From CAVPDG01 sp963702535 (GTDB lineage: Bacteria > Chloroflexota > Anaerolineae > Anaerolineales > UBA4823), in assembly GCA_963702535.1 (NCBI GenBank), contig CAVPDG010000004.1, positions 434,001 through 498,000 on the forward strand: a DNA stretch of 64,000 bases. Reading direction: 5' to 3'. Within the stretch, counting starts at the first letter, position 1. Each line of letters starts with the position of its first letter. Below the pieces are notes generated by a model. That model was not told the origin of the DNA and ran no database searches. It was given only the letters and a program-made list of their open reading frames with translations. The position numbers and the translations under genes were made by a program. Shown here piece by piece: positions 28,969-36,981 of this stretch.

Positions 28969-29718
28969 TCGAAGCCGGAATTGCTTACCAGGTGCATGGC
29001 GAAGGGCTGCCGGTCGTGCTGCTGCACGGGGCGGCGGGCACGCAGCTCTCCTGGCCCGCGCAGGTGCGCCGCCTGCCCGGCAGGCGCGTCTACGCGCTGG
29101 ACCTGCCCGGGCATGGCAAGAGCGCCGGAGAGCCCTGCCGCTCGATTGAGGAGATAGCGCAGCAGGCGCTGGAATGGCACCAGGCGCTCGACCTGCCGCC
29201 GGCGGTGTGGGTGGGGCACTCGATGGGCAGCGCGGTGGCACTGCAAGCCGCCTTGCTGCGACCGGAAAGCGTGGCAGCCCTGATCCTATCCGGCAGCGGG
29301 GCTGACGCTGCGAGTGAACCCGAAGCTGCTGGAGATGGCTTCCTCCCCGCAGACTTACCGCCAGGCGATGGAGCGCATTGTCGCCTGGTCGTTCAGCCGG
29401 GAGGCGCCGCCGCGGCTGGTGGAGCTGGCGCTCAAGCGCATGAGCGCGACCCCGCAAGCCGTGCTGCAGGCTGACCTGCTGGCGTGTGACGCCTTCGACA
29501 TGGCGGGGAGGCTGGGGGAGATCCGCTCGCGGGCGTTGGTGGTGTGCGGCGCCGAAGACCGCATGACGCCCCTGGCGGGGGCGCAGGCGCTGGTGGATGG
29601 TCTGCCGCACGCTCGCCTGGAGGTGATGGCAGATGCCGGGCACATGCCGATGCTGGAGCAGCCGCTGGCATTTGCTGCGATCCTGGAAGCGTTCATCAAA
29701 GGGATTACAAGATTTTGA
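28965..29718 (+). CDS. Alpha/beta hydrolase, frameshifted
   Basis: About 250 residues of the alpha/beta hydrolase fold. The oxyanion HG appears in VVLLHGAAGTQLSW, the nucleophile elbow is GHSMGS, the acid region is VVCGAEDRMTPL and the catalytic His is in ADAGHMPMLEQP. The start is GTG at 28965 with a GGAG site eight bases upstream. The frame changes near 29300, between ALILSGSG and LRVNPKLLEMASS. Substrate unknown. It comes directly after the small membrane protein gene and just before the tRNA. Confidence 0.88.
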
Positions 29719-29719
29719 C

Positions 29720-29748
29720 TTGCCATTTTCATTGGCGGCAAGTATAAT
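29720..29748 (+). promoter_or_regulatory. Promoter of tRNA-Val
   Basis: TTGCCA (29720-29725), a 17-nt spacer and TATAAT (29743-29748), 15 bp before the mature tRNA. Confidence 0.75.
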
Positions 29749-29763
29749 CTGCACACTTGGTCC

Positions 29764-29837
29764 GGGCGGTTAGCTCAGTTGGTTAGAGCGTTGCGTTGAC
29801 ATCGCAAAGGTCGTAGGTTCGAGTCCTATACCGCCCA
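29764..29837 (+). tRNA. tRNA-Val (anticodon GAC)
   Basis: Full cloverleaf of 74 nt: acceptor GGGCGGT / ACCGCCC, D stem GCTC / GAGC, anticodon stem TTGCG / CGCAA around loop TTGACAT, and T stem GTAGG / CCTAT with TTCGAGT. Discriminator A. CCA is not encoded. Confidence 0.97.
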
Positions 29838-29854
29838 CTCGAAGCGGATTGCTC

Positions 29855-29899
29855 AAAAAGTGGGGTGTACGGCGCATCACGCCGTACACCCCACTTTTT
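29855..29899. terminator. 19-bp perfect hairpin terminator after tRNA-Val
   Basis: Arms 29855-29873 and 29881-29899 pair perfectly, with a 7-nt loop and A/T runs at both edges, so it works on either strand. Confidence 0.9.
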
Positions 29900-29957
29900 C
29901 GTTGACGCTAACATCAGATATAATCAGAGTCATTCCTGCGTTTGGAGATCGATTGCG

Positions 29958-32908
29958 CTGAAGACCAAAGCCCTCCTGCTCTGCTTGCTGGCATTGCTGC
30001 TCTGGGGCGGCGTCGCCATGGCACAGAGCAGCGACCCTGAGAACGCAAACCCTGTCATCTTGACCGACGCGCAGGGGGAATATCCATTGGGCTTGCACCT
30101 CGATCTGCTCGAAGACCCCGGCGGGCAGTTAAGCATCGAAGATGTGACCTCGCCGGCTGTTGGGGCAAAATTTCAACCCAGCCAATCTGCGGTGCCTAAC
30201 TTCGGCTTCACAAACAGCACTATTTGGGTGCGGCTGGATTTACGCAACGATACCCAACAAACAGACCGCTGGCTGCTGGAGCAGGGTTTCGCCAACACCC
30301 ATTATGTTGACCTGTACACCCCGCTGCCGGACGGTCAAGGGTATTCTGTCCGGCAAACAGGGGTGTTGAGACCAGTAACGACCCGAGATATTACCTTTCC
30401 ACGAACATCGTTTTCAACCTGGATGTGCCGCCGGCGACCGAGCAAACCTACTACCTGCGATTCCAAAGCGGCGCCTCGATGACCCTGCCGCTCACTTTAT
30501 GGAGGCAGGATGCGTTCTATCGCGCCACGATGGAAGAACAGGTTTTAGACTGGGATTTTCTATGGCGTCTTGATCGGTTTGTTTTTCTACAATCTCTTCC
30601 TGCTTTTATCGCTGCGCGAGGCGACTATTTGTATCTTGTGATCTTCCTCGTCGCCATCTTGCTTGAAGAGTCTTTTTATGATGGGTATTTAGGGTTATTT
30701 GTCATCCCCAGACTATTCTGCCTTGTCGGAGGTGTTTTTCCCATTTACTGTCTTGGCTATAATCGCCTCGATTGCCTTGTTCTCCGATTCATTTCTAGAA
30801 TTAAAACAGCGATACCCCAAAATCCATACCGTCAATCTCGTGATCCTGGCAGGGTGTGGCATCCTTGCCGCGCTCAACCTGTTTGTTGCATACCATATTG
30901 ATGGCAATTCTGATCGTTCCCTGGGCAATATTCTCTCTGCTAACGGTGTTAGCTGCCGGCGTAATCTCCTGGAGGCAGGGTTACCGATCTACCCGGTTCT
31001 TTATGCTTGCCTGGCTCGGCATGATTGTTAGCATAATTTGGATATTCCTGGTTCGCATGGGGATATTGCCCAGTACATTTTTCAGTGAGAACGCCTACCG
31101 CATCGGGATATTATGGATGGCGATCTGCTGGTCGCTGGCGCTGGCGGACCGCATCAACCTGCTGAAAGCAGAGACCGAAAACGCCAACCGCAGCCTGACC
31201 GAAAGTGAGCACCGCCTGTCCCAGATCCTTGAAGGACTGCCGCTGGGTGTTGTGCTGTATGGGAAGGACCAGAAGCCCAAGTATGCCAACCGGCGTACCC
31301 TGGATATTCTGAGCGACCCGGCGCGAGGCATCCAGCCGGACATCAACGCAGGGCGCACCTTGCAAGAGGCGATCCCTTATTTCTCGCTCAAAGCGGCAAG
31401 CAGCCAGCAAGAGTACGATATTGAGCGCTTCCCGGTGTTCAACGCCCTGCACGGACAGCCGTCCAGCGTCGATGACGTGGAGATGGAGCGCGGGGGCGAG
31501 CGGGTAGCGTTGGAGATCCAGGCGAGCCCGGTGCTGGATAACGCCGGCAATGTCGAATCGGCGGTGGTTGCCGTCCAGGATATCACCGAACGCAAACGGG
31601 CGGAGGCTGACCTGGAGGAATACCGCCAGCATCTCGAGCGGCTGGTGGAAAAGCGCACGGAAGAGTTATCTGTCATCAATGCGCAGCTCACCGTCGAGGC
31701 GAGCGAGCGCCAGATGCTTGCGCTTACTCTGGAGCATCGCATCGAGTGGCTTTCGGCGGTCAACCGGGCGCACCAGACGATGGCAGGCGTGGCAGGTCTG
31801 ACGGCGGCTTACCGGGCGCTATCCGCTACCATCTGCGATTGCTGGCGACAAGGCTGGTCTTCATTATACGCTGGGACGGGCAGGGAGAGCTGTGTGCGAT
31901 CTTCTGTGCTTCGCAACAGGCTGATGAAAACCCTGAGACGAAAATCGTGCAGGCTTCCTTCAGCCAGGATTCTCCGCTGCGCCGGGACATCGAGCTGGGT
32001 AAGACGGTTGCCTGGGCGGTTGGCAAGAGCGAAGATTTACCTGAAGCCTTGCAGGTGTGCTTCCAGGAATATGGTATCCGGTCGGCGATCCTGGCGCCAA
32101 TGATCGCCCGTCAGACAGTTATCTGGCGTGCTGGGGGTGGCATACCCACGGCGACGCGCCAGCTCCCCTACAGCGAGACATCGACCTGATCGAGCGTATG
32201 GCGTTGGACGTGGCGGACTTGATACAGGATGCGGTGCTGCTCGAACAGGCTTTAGCCCTGGCGACCCTGGAAGAGCGCAACCGCCTGGCGCGCGATCTGC
32301 ACAACTCGGTGACACAGGTGCTCTTCTCGGCAAGCCTGCTGGCGGAGGTGCTGCCGCAGGTCTGGCACCGCGATCCGGAGCAAGGCTACGAGCGCCTGGA
32401 GCGGCTGCGGCAGTTGACGCGCGGCGCACTGGCTGAGATGCGCACCATGCTGCTCGAGCTGCGCCCCTCGGCGGTGATCAATACCCCGCTGCACGACCTG
32501 CTGGTGCAGCTTGCGGAGGCGGTCACCAGCCGCTCGGGGCTGCGCTTCGACCTGAATATCGAACAAATCCCGACCCTGCCGGAAGATGTGCACGTCAATT
32601 TCTACCGCATCGCCCAGGAAGCTTTGAACAACGTGGTGAAGCATGCCCAGGCGGAGCAGGTGATCCTGTACATGAGTGCCGAGACGCTCGATCCGCCAGT
32701 GAACGGGGATTGCGGATATGAGGTGACGATGTTGGTCAAAGACGATGGCGTGGGCTACTCGGGCGAGGATAGGCGCTCCGACCAGCTGGGCATCGGCATC
32801 ATGCAGGAACGGGCGGCGGCGATTGGGGCGCGCCTGGTGTTGGAAAGCCAGCCCGGTCACGGGACGCAGGTGACATTAATCTGGCGCACTGAAACGGGGA
32901 AGCTATGA
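29958..32908 (+). CDS. 7TMR-DISM sensor histidine kinase (NarL type), heavily frameshifted
   Basis: One large gene of about 980 residues split over several frames. A signal peptide (LLLCLLALLLWGGVAMA) precedes a DISM extracellular sensory domain (NPVILTDAQGEYPLG, FTNSTIWVRLDLRN). A seven-helix membrane region (about 30540-31130) follows, then a PAS domain (SQILEGLPLGVVLYGKDQKPKYAN) and a coiled coil. A GAF-like part and HisKA_3 with the His in LARDLHNSVTQVLFS come next. The HATPase has AQEALNNVVKHAQ and DDGVGYSGED. Frames change near 30410, 30570, 30640, 30700-30900, 31840 and 32110-32170. The start is uncertain: CTG at 29958 follows a GGAG site, and a real ATG may be masked. It overlaps the next gene by ATGA, so the pair is a two-component system. 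Confidence 0.8.
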
Positions 32909-33555
32909 TGAACATAACGGAACGCATTCGTGTACTGATCGTCGACGACCATCCCATGGTGCGCGGCGGGCTGAAAGATTTCATCCTGGCGTACGATTGG
33001 ATGGAGGCGGTGGGTGAAGCGCCGAACGGCTTGAAAGCGGTTGAGTTCTGCGCCGCGCATGATGTGGATGTGGTTTTGATGGATATGGTGATGCCTTTGA
33101 TGGATGGCAGCGAAGCCACGCGGCGCATCCTGGCGCAGGGCAAGCCGGTGAAGGTGATCGTGCTGACCAGCTTCCACGAGCGCGACCTGGTGCAGCAGGC
33201 GTTGAAGGCAGGCGCTACCAGCTACCTGCTCAAGAACGTCAACGCCGATGAGCTGGCGGAGGCGATCTGGGCGGCGCACGGCGGCTTCTCCACGCTGGCG
33301 CCGGAGGCGACCAAGGCGCTGATCGATACCGAGCGGCAAAACCCCGGTCTCGGCGCCGACCTGACCGAGAAAGAGCGCGAGGTCCTGGCGATGCTGGTCA
33401 AGGGGCTCTCCAACCAGGAGATCGCGGCGCGGCTGACGATCAGTATGGCGACGGTAAAGTACCACCTGACGAATATCTTTTCCAAGCTGGGGGTCAAGAA
33501 TCGCGTCGAGGCTGCCACGGTTGCCATCGACCTGCACCTGGTTGAGAAAAAATAA
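32905..33555 (+). CDS. LuxR/NarL-family response regulator
   Basis: A 216-residue regulator. The receiver domain has the acidic pair DDHPMVR, the acceptor Asp in VVLMDMVMPLMDGSE, a Thr in IVLTSF and the Lys in SYLLKN. The C-terminal LuxR-type helix-turn-helix is LTEKEREVLAMLVKGLSNQEIAARLTIS. It overlaps the upstream kinase by four bases (ATGA) and is its probable partner. It may also serve the orphan kinase at 26.8 kb. Targets unknown; a dispersed operator-like motif lies just downstream. Confidence 0.95.
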   Translation: MMNITERIRVLIVDDHPMVRGGLKDFILAYDWMEAVGEAPNGLKAVEFCAAHDVDVVLMDMVMPLMDGSEATRRILAQGKPVKVIVLTSFHERDLVQQALKAGATSYLLKNVNADELAEAIWAAHGGFSTLAPEATKALIDTERQNPGLGADLTEKEREVLAMLVKGLSNQEIAARLTISMATVKYHLTNIFSKLGVKNRVEAATVAIDLHLVEKK

Positions 33556-33567
33556 TTCCGGCTCACC

Positions 33568-33602
33568 CACAAATCCGGGTACTTCCACGGAGATTCCCAC
33601 TG
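33568..33602 (+). repeat. Dispersed intergenic repeat, copy C
   Basis: Core TTCCACGGAGATTCCCACTG preceded by AAATCCGGGTAC, nearly identical to copy A at 7342-7380. It has imperfect dyad symmetry (GGG..A..TCC..GGA..T.CCC). Confidence 0.7.
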
Positions 33603-33656
33603 TATTCATCCTATCCATCCGGCTAGCCGGGTGGTCGTAAAAATCCCATACCCCAA

Positions 33657-33693
33657 ACTCCACTTATGGTTGTTGATTAAGTGGAGTGTTTTT
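33657..33693 (+). terminator. Rho-independent terminator after the response regulator
   Basis: 10-bp perfect stem ACTCCACTTA / TAAGTGGAGT (33657-33666 with 33678-33687), then GTTTTTG. Confidence 0.85.
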
Positions 33694-33797
33694 GTTACAT
33701 TAGGGCAGCCTTTGCCCAATCACCAGCCCGTACTTTAGGATCAAAGTTGCAGAGATAAACCGATTGGAGTACCCCGCGAACAACGGGACCTCCCCTG

Positions 33798-34193
33798 ATG
33801 CGCATCATTCTGGCTGACCACCACGAACTACCTCGCTGGGCGCTGAAGCTGTTGATAGAAGAGCAGCCAGGGCTCGCTGTTGCTGGCGAGGCGCTGGAAG
33901 CCGGGGAAGCGCTGCGCCTGGTTGGCGAAGGAAAGGCAGACCTGGTGTTGGTGGATCAGGATCTGCCCGGCAGCGATACCTTGGAGCTCATCTCCCAACT
34001 GCACTCGCTCCAGCCCAGCTTGCTTGTCGTGGTGATGAGCAGCCAATCCGAGTACGGTGCGGCGATGATCAACGCCGGCGCAGACGCCTTTGTGAGCAAG
34101 ATGGACCAGCCAGAAGCGCTTCTGGCGACCCTTGTCAAGATGCAGGAGAAATCACTCAAGGCAAGAAGCGAGGCAGGAGGAAGCCTGGCTTGA
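33798..34193 (+). CDS. Single-domain response regulator (receiver only)
   Basis: 131 residues with a receiver fold only: acidic ADHH near the N-terminus, the acceptor Asp in LVLVDQDLPG, Ser in VVMSSQ and Lys in AFVSKMD. No output domain follows. Its kinase is unknown. It opens the run of small stress-type genes and has its own terminator upstream. The first acidic pair is DH, not DD, so phosphorylation may be altered. Confidence 0.88.
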   Translation: MRIILADHHELPRWALKLLIEEQPGLAVAGEALEAGEALRLVGEGKADLVLVDQDLPGSDTLELISQLHSLQPSLLVVVMSSQSEYGAAMINAGADAFVSKMDQPEALLATLVKMQEKSLKARSEAGGSLA

Positions 34194-34206
34194 GCTCGAA
34201 TTTATA

Positions 34207-34263
34207 TAAGCCGTAAGGGCGACCCTGTGGGGTCACCCAGCTCAAAAAACGATTTTCAACTGA
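34207..34263 (+). repeat. Leader repeat, copy 1 (GCCGTA..GCGACC hairpin)
   Basis: GCCGTAAGGGCGACC, TGTGGGGTCACC, then ACGATTTTCAA and a GGAGAAAAA ribosome site. It is closely matched by the leader at 34916-34979. The GGGCGACC / GGTCACC parts can pair. Confidence 0.65.
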
Positions 34264-34273
34264 GGAGAAAAAC

Positions 34274-34663
34274 ATGAAAAAACGTCCGTTTGGTGTTACC
34301 GTCCTGGCGATCCTTGCCGGGATCGCCGCCGTCCTGGCGGGTGTGCATGCCCTGCAGGCGCTGGGCATCTTTCCGTTCATGATCGGACCCTTCTCGGTGC
34401 ACGCCTTCAGCTTCTGGTCGTTCTTGATGTGGGCGCTGATGGTGTGGGTGTGGGTCTGGCTGGTGCAGATGCTCTGGCGGATGGATAAAAGCGCCTGGGT
34501 CTTCCTGGCGGTGATCACCGTCTTCAACCTCATCCTGGATTTCACCGTCATGCTGGGCGCGGCGCAGTGGTCGGATGTCAATGTGAGTTTCCTGGTCAAC
34601 GCCATCATCCTGATCTACGTCATGCTGCCGGGCGTGAAGCGCGCTTTTGATGCGGAGCTATGA
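34274..34663 (+). CDS. Small integral membrane protein, three to four helices
   Basis: 129 residues: KKRPFGVTVLAILAGIAAVLAG, then a Trp-rich FWSFLMWALMVWVWVWLVQML, a helix with VFLAVITVFNLILDFTVML, and a last helix FLVNAIILIYVMLPGV. The KKRPxGVTVLAIL start is typical of a family of small uncharacterised membrane proteins. SD GAGGAGAAA precedes the ATG. Its leader is shared with the LURP-one-like gene at 34985, which suggests common control. Confidence 0.8.
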   Translation: MKKRPFGVTVLAILAGIAAVLAGVHALQALGIFPFMIGPFSVHAFSFWSFLMWALMVWVWVWLVQMLWRMDKSAWVFLAVITVFNLILDFTVMLGAAQWSDVNVSFLVNAIILIYVMLPGVKRAFDAEL

Positions 34664-34984
34664 ATTCTGGGAAACGTCCGGTAATCCGCAGGGATTGAAA
34701 GGAGATTGGTTCAATTGACATGAACCGGAAAACCTATGAGGTCTTTGCAATATTTGCCGTAGCTGACAGCGGTTCCGACCCAGGAGCCAATGAAGTTGCG
34801 TACGGCTCATTCCGGGGCGGCACGCGGGTGTCTCAGACGCCAGCAGGCGGGACGAGTACGAATGTCGGTGTGCCGCAGCGAACTGTAACCGGTAATCGCT
34901 TCGGATCTACAAGAAGCCGTAGGAGCGGACCTTTGTGGTCACCTGCCACGTGAAACGGTTTTCAATCAAATAAGGAGAAAAAAT
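34664..34984. other. Intergenic region with repeated leader, no convincing gene
   Basis: A 77-codon open frame at 34720-34953 is not supported: the nearest GGAG is about 17 bases away and the product has no recognisable feature. The main content is the second leader repeat. Confidence 0.5.
34916..34979 (+). repeat. Leader repeat, copy 2
   Basis: GCCGTAGGAGCGGACC, TTGTGGTCACC, ACGGTTTTCAA and AAGGAGAAAAA, the same order and spacing as copy 1 at 34207, again directly before a start codon. Confidence 0.65.
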
Positions 34985-35541
34985 ATGAGAAACAGACGCG
35001 AAGAACGGCGTGACGACCGCCAGCTCGGTAGACCGGGTCCTGGTGGTGGCGGAGCCAACCGCTACCAGATGCGCCAGAAGATGGTGGCCATCGGTGATGA
35101 TTTCTGGATCGAGAACGAGCGCGGACAGAAAGTCTTCAAGGTGGACGGCAAGGCGCTGCGCGTGCGCCAGACCCTCATCTTCGAGGATGCTCATGGCAAC
35201 GAGCTGTGCAAGATCCAGGAGCGCATGCTGCGCGTGAAGGACAGCATGGAGATCGAAGACCGCACGGCGAGAGATTCGCCATGGTGAAGAAAGCCCTGAT
35301 CACCCCCGTTCGCGAGCGCTGGGTGGTGAAGATCAAGGGCGGACCCGACCTGGAGGTGCAGGGCAACATCCTGGACCACGAGTACTCGATCGGCGAGGGG
35401 CGCGACAAGGTGGCGGAAGTGTCCAAGAAGTGGTTCCGCCTGCGCGATACCTACGGCGTATCCATCGACCCGGGACAGGACGACGTGCTAATCTTGGCGG
35501 TGGCGGTGTGCATCGACGAGATGGCGCACGAGGGCCGGTAA
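34985..35541 (+). CDS. LURP-one-related (Tubby-like) protein, frameshifted
   Basis: About 185 residues. A charged, Gly-rich N-terminus leads into a LURP-one/Tubby-C-like beta barrel: RYQMRQKMVAIGDDFWIEN, KVFKVDGKALRVRQTLIFED, ELCKIQERMLRVKDSMEIED, then HGERFAMVKKALITPVRERW and LEVQGNILDHEYSI. The frame breaks at about 35262-35268 (GACCGCACGG), where one base seems missing. The bacterial family is uncharacterised and linked by fold to phospholipid scramblases. SD AAGGAG precedes the ATG. Confidence 0.85.
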
Positions 35542-35555
35542 GAATTGTCACTCAG

Positions 35556-35585
35556 GGTGGCAGTCACTCGAAAGTGACTGTCACC
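35556..35585 (+). other. RNA hairpin upstream of a small membrane gene
   Basis: 13-bp stem (35556-35568 with 35573-35585, one G-U pair) with a CGAA tetraloop. No T run follows, so it is more likely a processing or stability element than a terminator. Confidence 0.6.
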
Positions 35586-35611
35586 ACCATACCTTTCAGG
35601 AGGAATATCCA

Positions 35612-35911
35612 ATGTGTTGTTTCTTTCTAAGCTTACTGTTCTTGGGTCCCCGGTTTGCTTTTCTGGTCTGGTGGCTGATCTCACCGGTGAGGGTGAACGC
35701 GGCGTTTGCGCAGTTCAATTTCCCGTGGCTGGTGGGTATTGCGGGGCTGGTCTTTTTGCCGTGGACGATCTTGATGTATTCGATCGTCTTCCCGCTGAAC
35801 GGCTGGGATTGGTTGTGGATTGGATTAGCGGTTGCCATGGATATCTTCACCTATACCAGCGGCGTATACAAGCGCAAGACCATCCCCTATTACCCTGAAA
35901 GCGCTCCGTGA
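35612..35911 (+). CDS. Small membrane protein
   Basis: 99 residues with three hydrophobic helices (CFFLSLLFLGPRFAFLVWWLI, FPWLVGIAGLVFLPWTILMYSIVF, WDWLWIGLAVAMDIFTYTSG) and the tail YKRKTIPYYP. AGGAGG lies seven bases before the ATG. It resembles uncharacterised actinobacterial and Chloroflexota membrane proteins with the FxGPRFAFLVWWL start. Function unknown. Confidence 0.8.
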   Translation: MCCFFLSLLFLGPRFAFLVWWLISPVRVNAAFAQFNFPWLVGIAGLVFLPWTILMYSIVFPLNGWDWLWIGLAVAMDIFTYTSGVYKRKTIPYYPESAP

Positions 35912-35995
35912 TGCGGGTGGCGGGCTTTACTAACAACCGGCGGGTAAGGATACCCACCCGACAATTGATAAGATAGAGACAAAAGGAGAGTTCCA

Positions 35996-36427
35996 ATGTC
36001 ATACGGTCCGATTGATTTTCTGGCTCTTGAATTCACGAACGACCAGCTCAAAGGCGAGATCCTGCCAGCTCTGCTCGAGCTGGTACAAAACAAGGTTGTG
36101 CGGGTGATCGATCTGGTTGTCATCCAGAAGGATGAGCATGGCAATCACCAGGCGGTTGAGCTGCAGCAGCTGGATCCCGAAATCATCAGCGTCTTTGATC
36201 CGCTGGAGGTTGAAGTCTCCGGCATCATCCAGGTCGAAGACATCGATGATATCGCCGAGGAAATGTCAAAAAACACCACGGCTGCAGTGATGCTTTTTGA
36301 AAACTTGTGGGCGGTCAAGTTCAAGGACGCCGTTCTGCGCGCCAATGGCCGCTTGATCTCACAGGTGAGAGTCCCTTACGATGTCGTGGACGAGGCGCTG
36401 GCGATTTTTGCAAGCGCTGAAGGTTAG
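35996..36427 (+). CDS. DUF6325-like protein
   Basis: 143 residues, soluble alpha/beta. YGPIDFLALEFTNDQLKGEILPALLELV is followed by VVRVIDLVVIQKDEHG and a C-terminal TTAAVMLFENLWAVKFKDAVLRANG. This pattern fits the DUF1269/DUF6325 group, here without the Gly-rich membrane segment. SD AAGGAGAG precedes the ATG. It is followed after 43 bp by a SHOCT-domain gene, a pairing often seen in actinobacteria and Chloroflexota. Role unknown. Confidence 0.82.
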   Translation: MSYGPIDFLALEFTNDQLKGEILPALLELVQNKVVRVIDLVVIQKDEHGNHQAVELQQLDPEIISVFDPLEVEVSGIIQVEDIDDIAEEMSKNTTAAVMLFENLWAVKFKDAVLRANGRLISQVRVPYDVVDEALAIFASAEG

Positions 36428-36470
36428 CCGGAATTTAACCCTCAATTGAAATATTGACCTGGAGGTCAAA

Positions 36471-36821
36471 ATGATGCGAAGAAGAATGGTAGGAAGAAGG
36501 GTAGCACGAGCCGCGGTAGGCACAGCGGTCGTCGTCGGCACAGCCGGCGCTGTAAGCCATCACCAGCAGCAGAAGTATGCGCAACAAGATGCGGCTGGCC
36601 AGCAACAGTATGACCAGCAGCAAGCCATGATGGACCAGGCATACCAGCAGGGCGCAGCGGACGCGGCAGCGCAACAGCAAGCAGCGCCGCCGCCGGCGCC
36701 GGCAGCCGCCGCGGGATCGGACCTGACAACGCAGCTGCAGCAGCTTGCGCAGCTCCACAATGCGGGCGTGCTGAGCGACGAAGAGTTTGCCGCCGCCAAA
36801 GCCAAGCTGCTGGGCGGCTAA
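36471..36821 (+). CDS. SHOCT-domain protein
   Basis: 116 residues. A very basic N-terminus (MMRRRMVGRRVARAAVGT) leads into a short Ala/Val/Gly hydrophobic stretch and a Gln/Ala-rich linker. The C-terminal SHOCT helix pair (LTTQLQQLAQLHNAGVLSDEEFAAAKAKLL) ends the protein. SHOCT domains are short oligomerisation or regulatory tails. It is next to the DUF6325 gene and probably works with it. Confidence 0.85.
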   Translation: MMRRRMVGRRVARAAVGTAVVVGTAGAVSHHQQQKYAQQDAAGQQQYDQQQAMMDQAYQQGAADAAAQQQAAPPPAPAAAAGSDLTTQLQQLAQLHNAGVLSDEEFAAAKAKLLGG

Positions 36822-36827
36822 GCGGTT

Positions 36828-36887
36828 GCAAGCTCGAGCTGCCCGTTAGCGCTTCGTTCCTGGCAGACTATGGCGGCTCGAGCTTGC
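36828..36887. other. 12-bp inverted repeat flanking a 36-nt loop
   Basis: GCAAGCTCGAGC (36828-36839) pairs perfectly with GCTCGAGCTTGC (36876-36887), right after the SHOCT stop. No T run follows. Confidence 0.55.
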
Positions 36888-36908
36888 GCTGGAAATGATC
36901 CAAACAAC

Positions 36909-36947
36909 CCTCCGCCTGTGATGGTCAGTGACCCTTACAGGCGGAGG
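36909..36947 (+). promoter_or_regulatory. Hairpin covering the Shine-Dalgarno region of the MFS gene
   Basis: CCTCCGCCTGT (36909-36919) pairs perfectly with ACAGGCGGAGG (36937-36947). The 3' arm contains the GGAGG ribosome-binding sequence, so folding would hide it. Confidence 0.6.
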
Positions 36948-36981
36948 AGATAGCTTGTGAAACTTGCCGGGTTTCATATTC

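Noticed and set aside
29902..29924. TTGACG and TATAAT before the 7TMR kinase as a promoter
   Set aside because: The spacer is only 11 nt, too short for sigma-70. The TATAAT alone may still act as a -10 box, but no suitable -35 is seen.
34720..34953. 77-codon open frame between the small membrane gene and the LURP-one-like gene
   Set aside because: The nearest GGAG is about 17 bases away, the composition is unlike a protein, and its 3' part overlaps the repeated leader.
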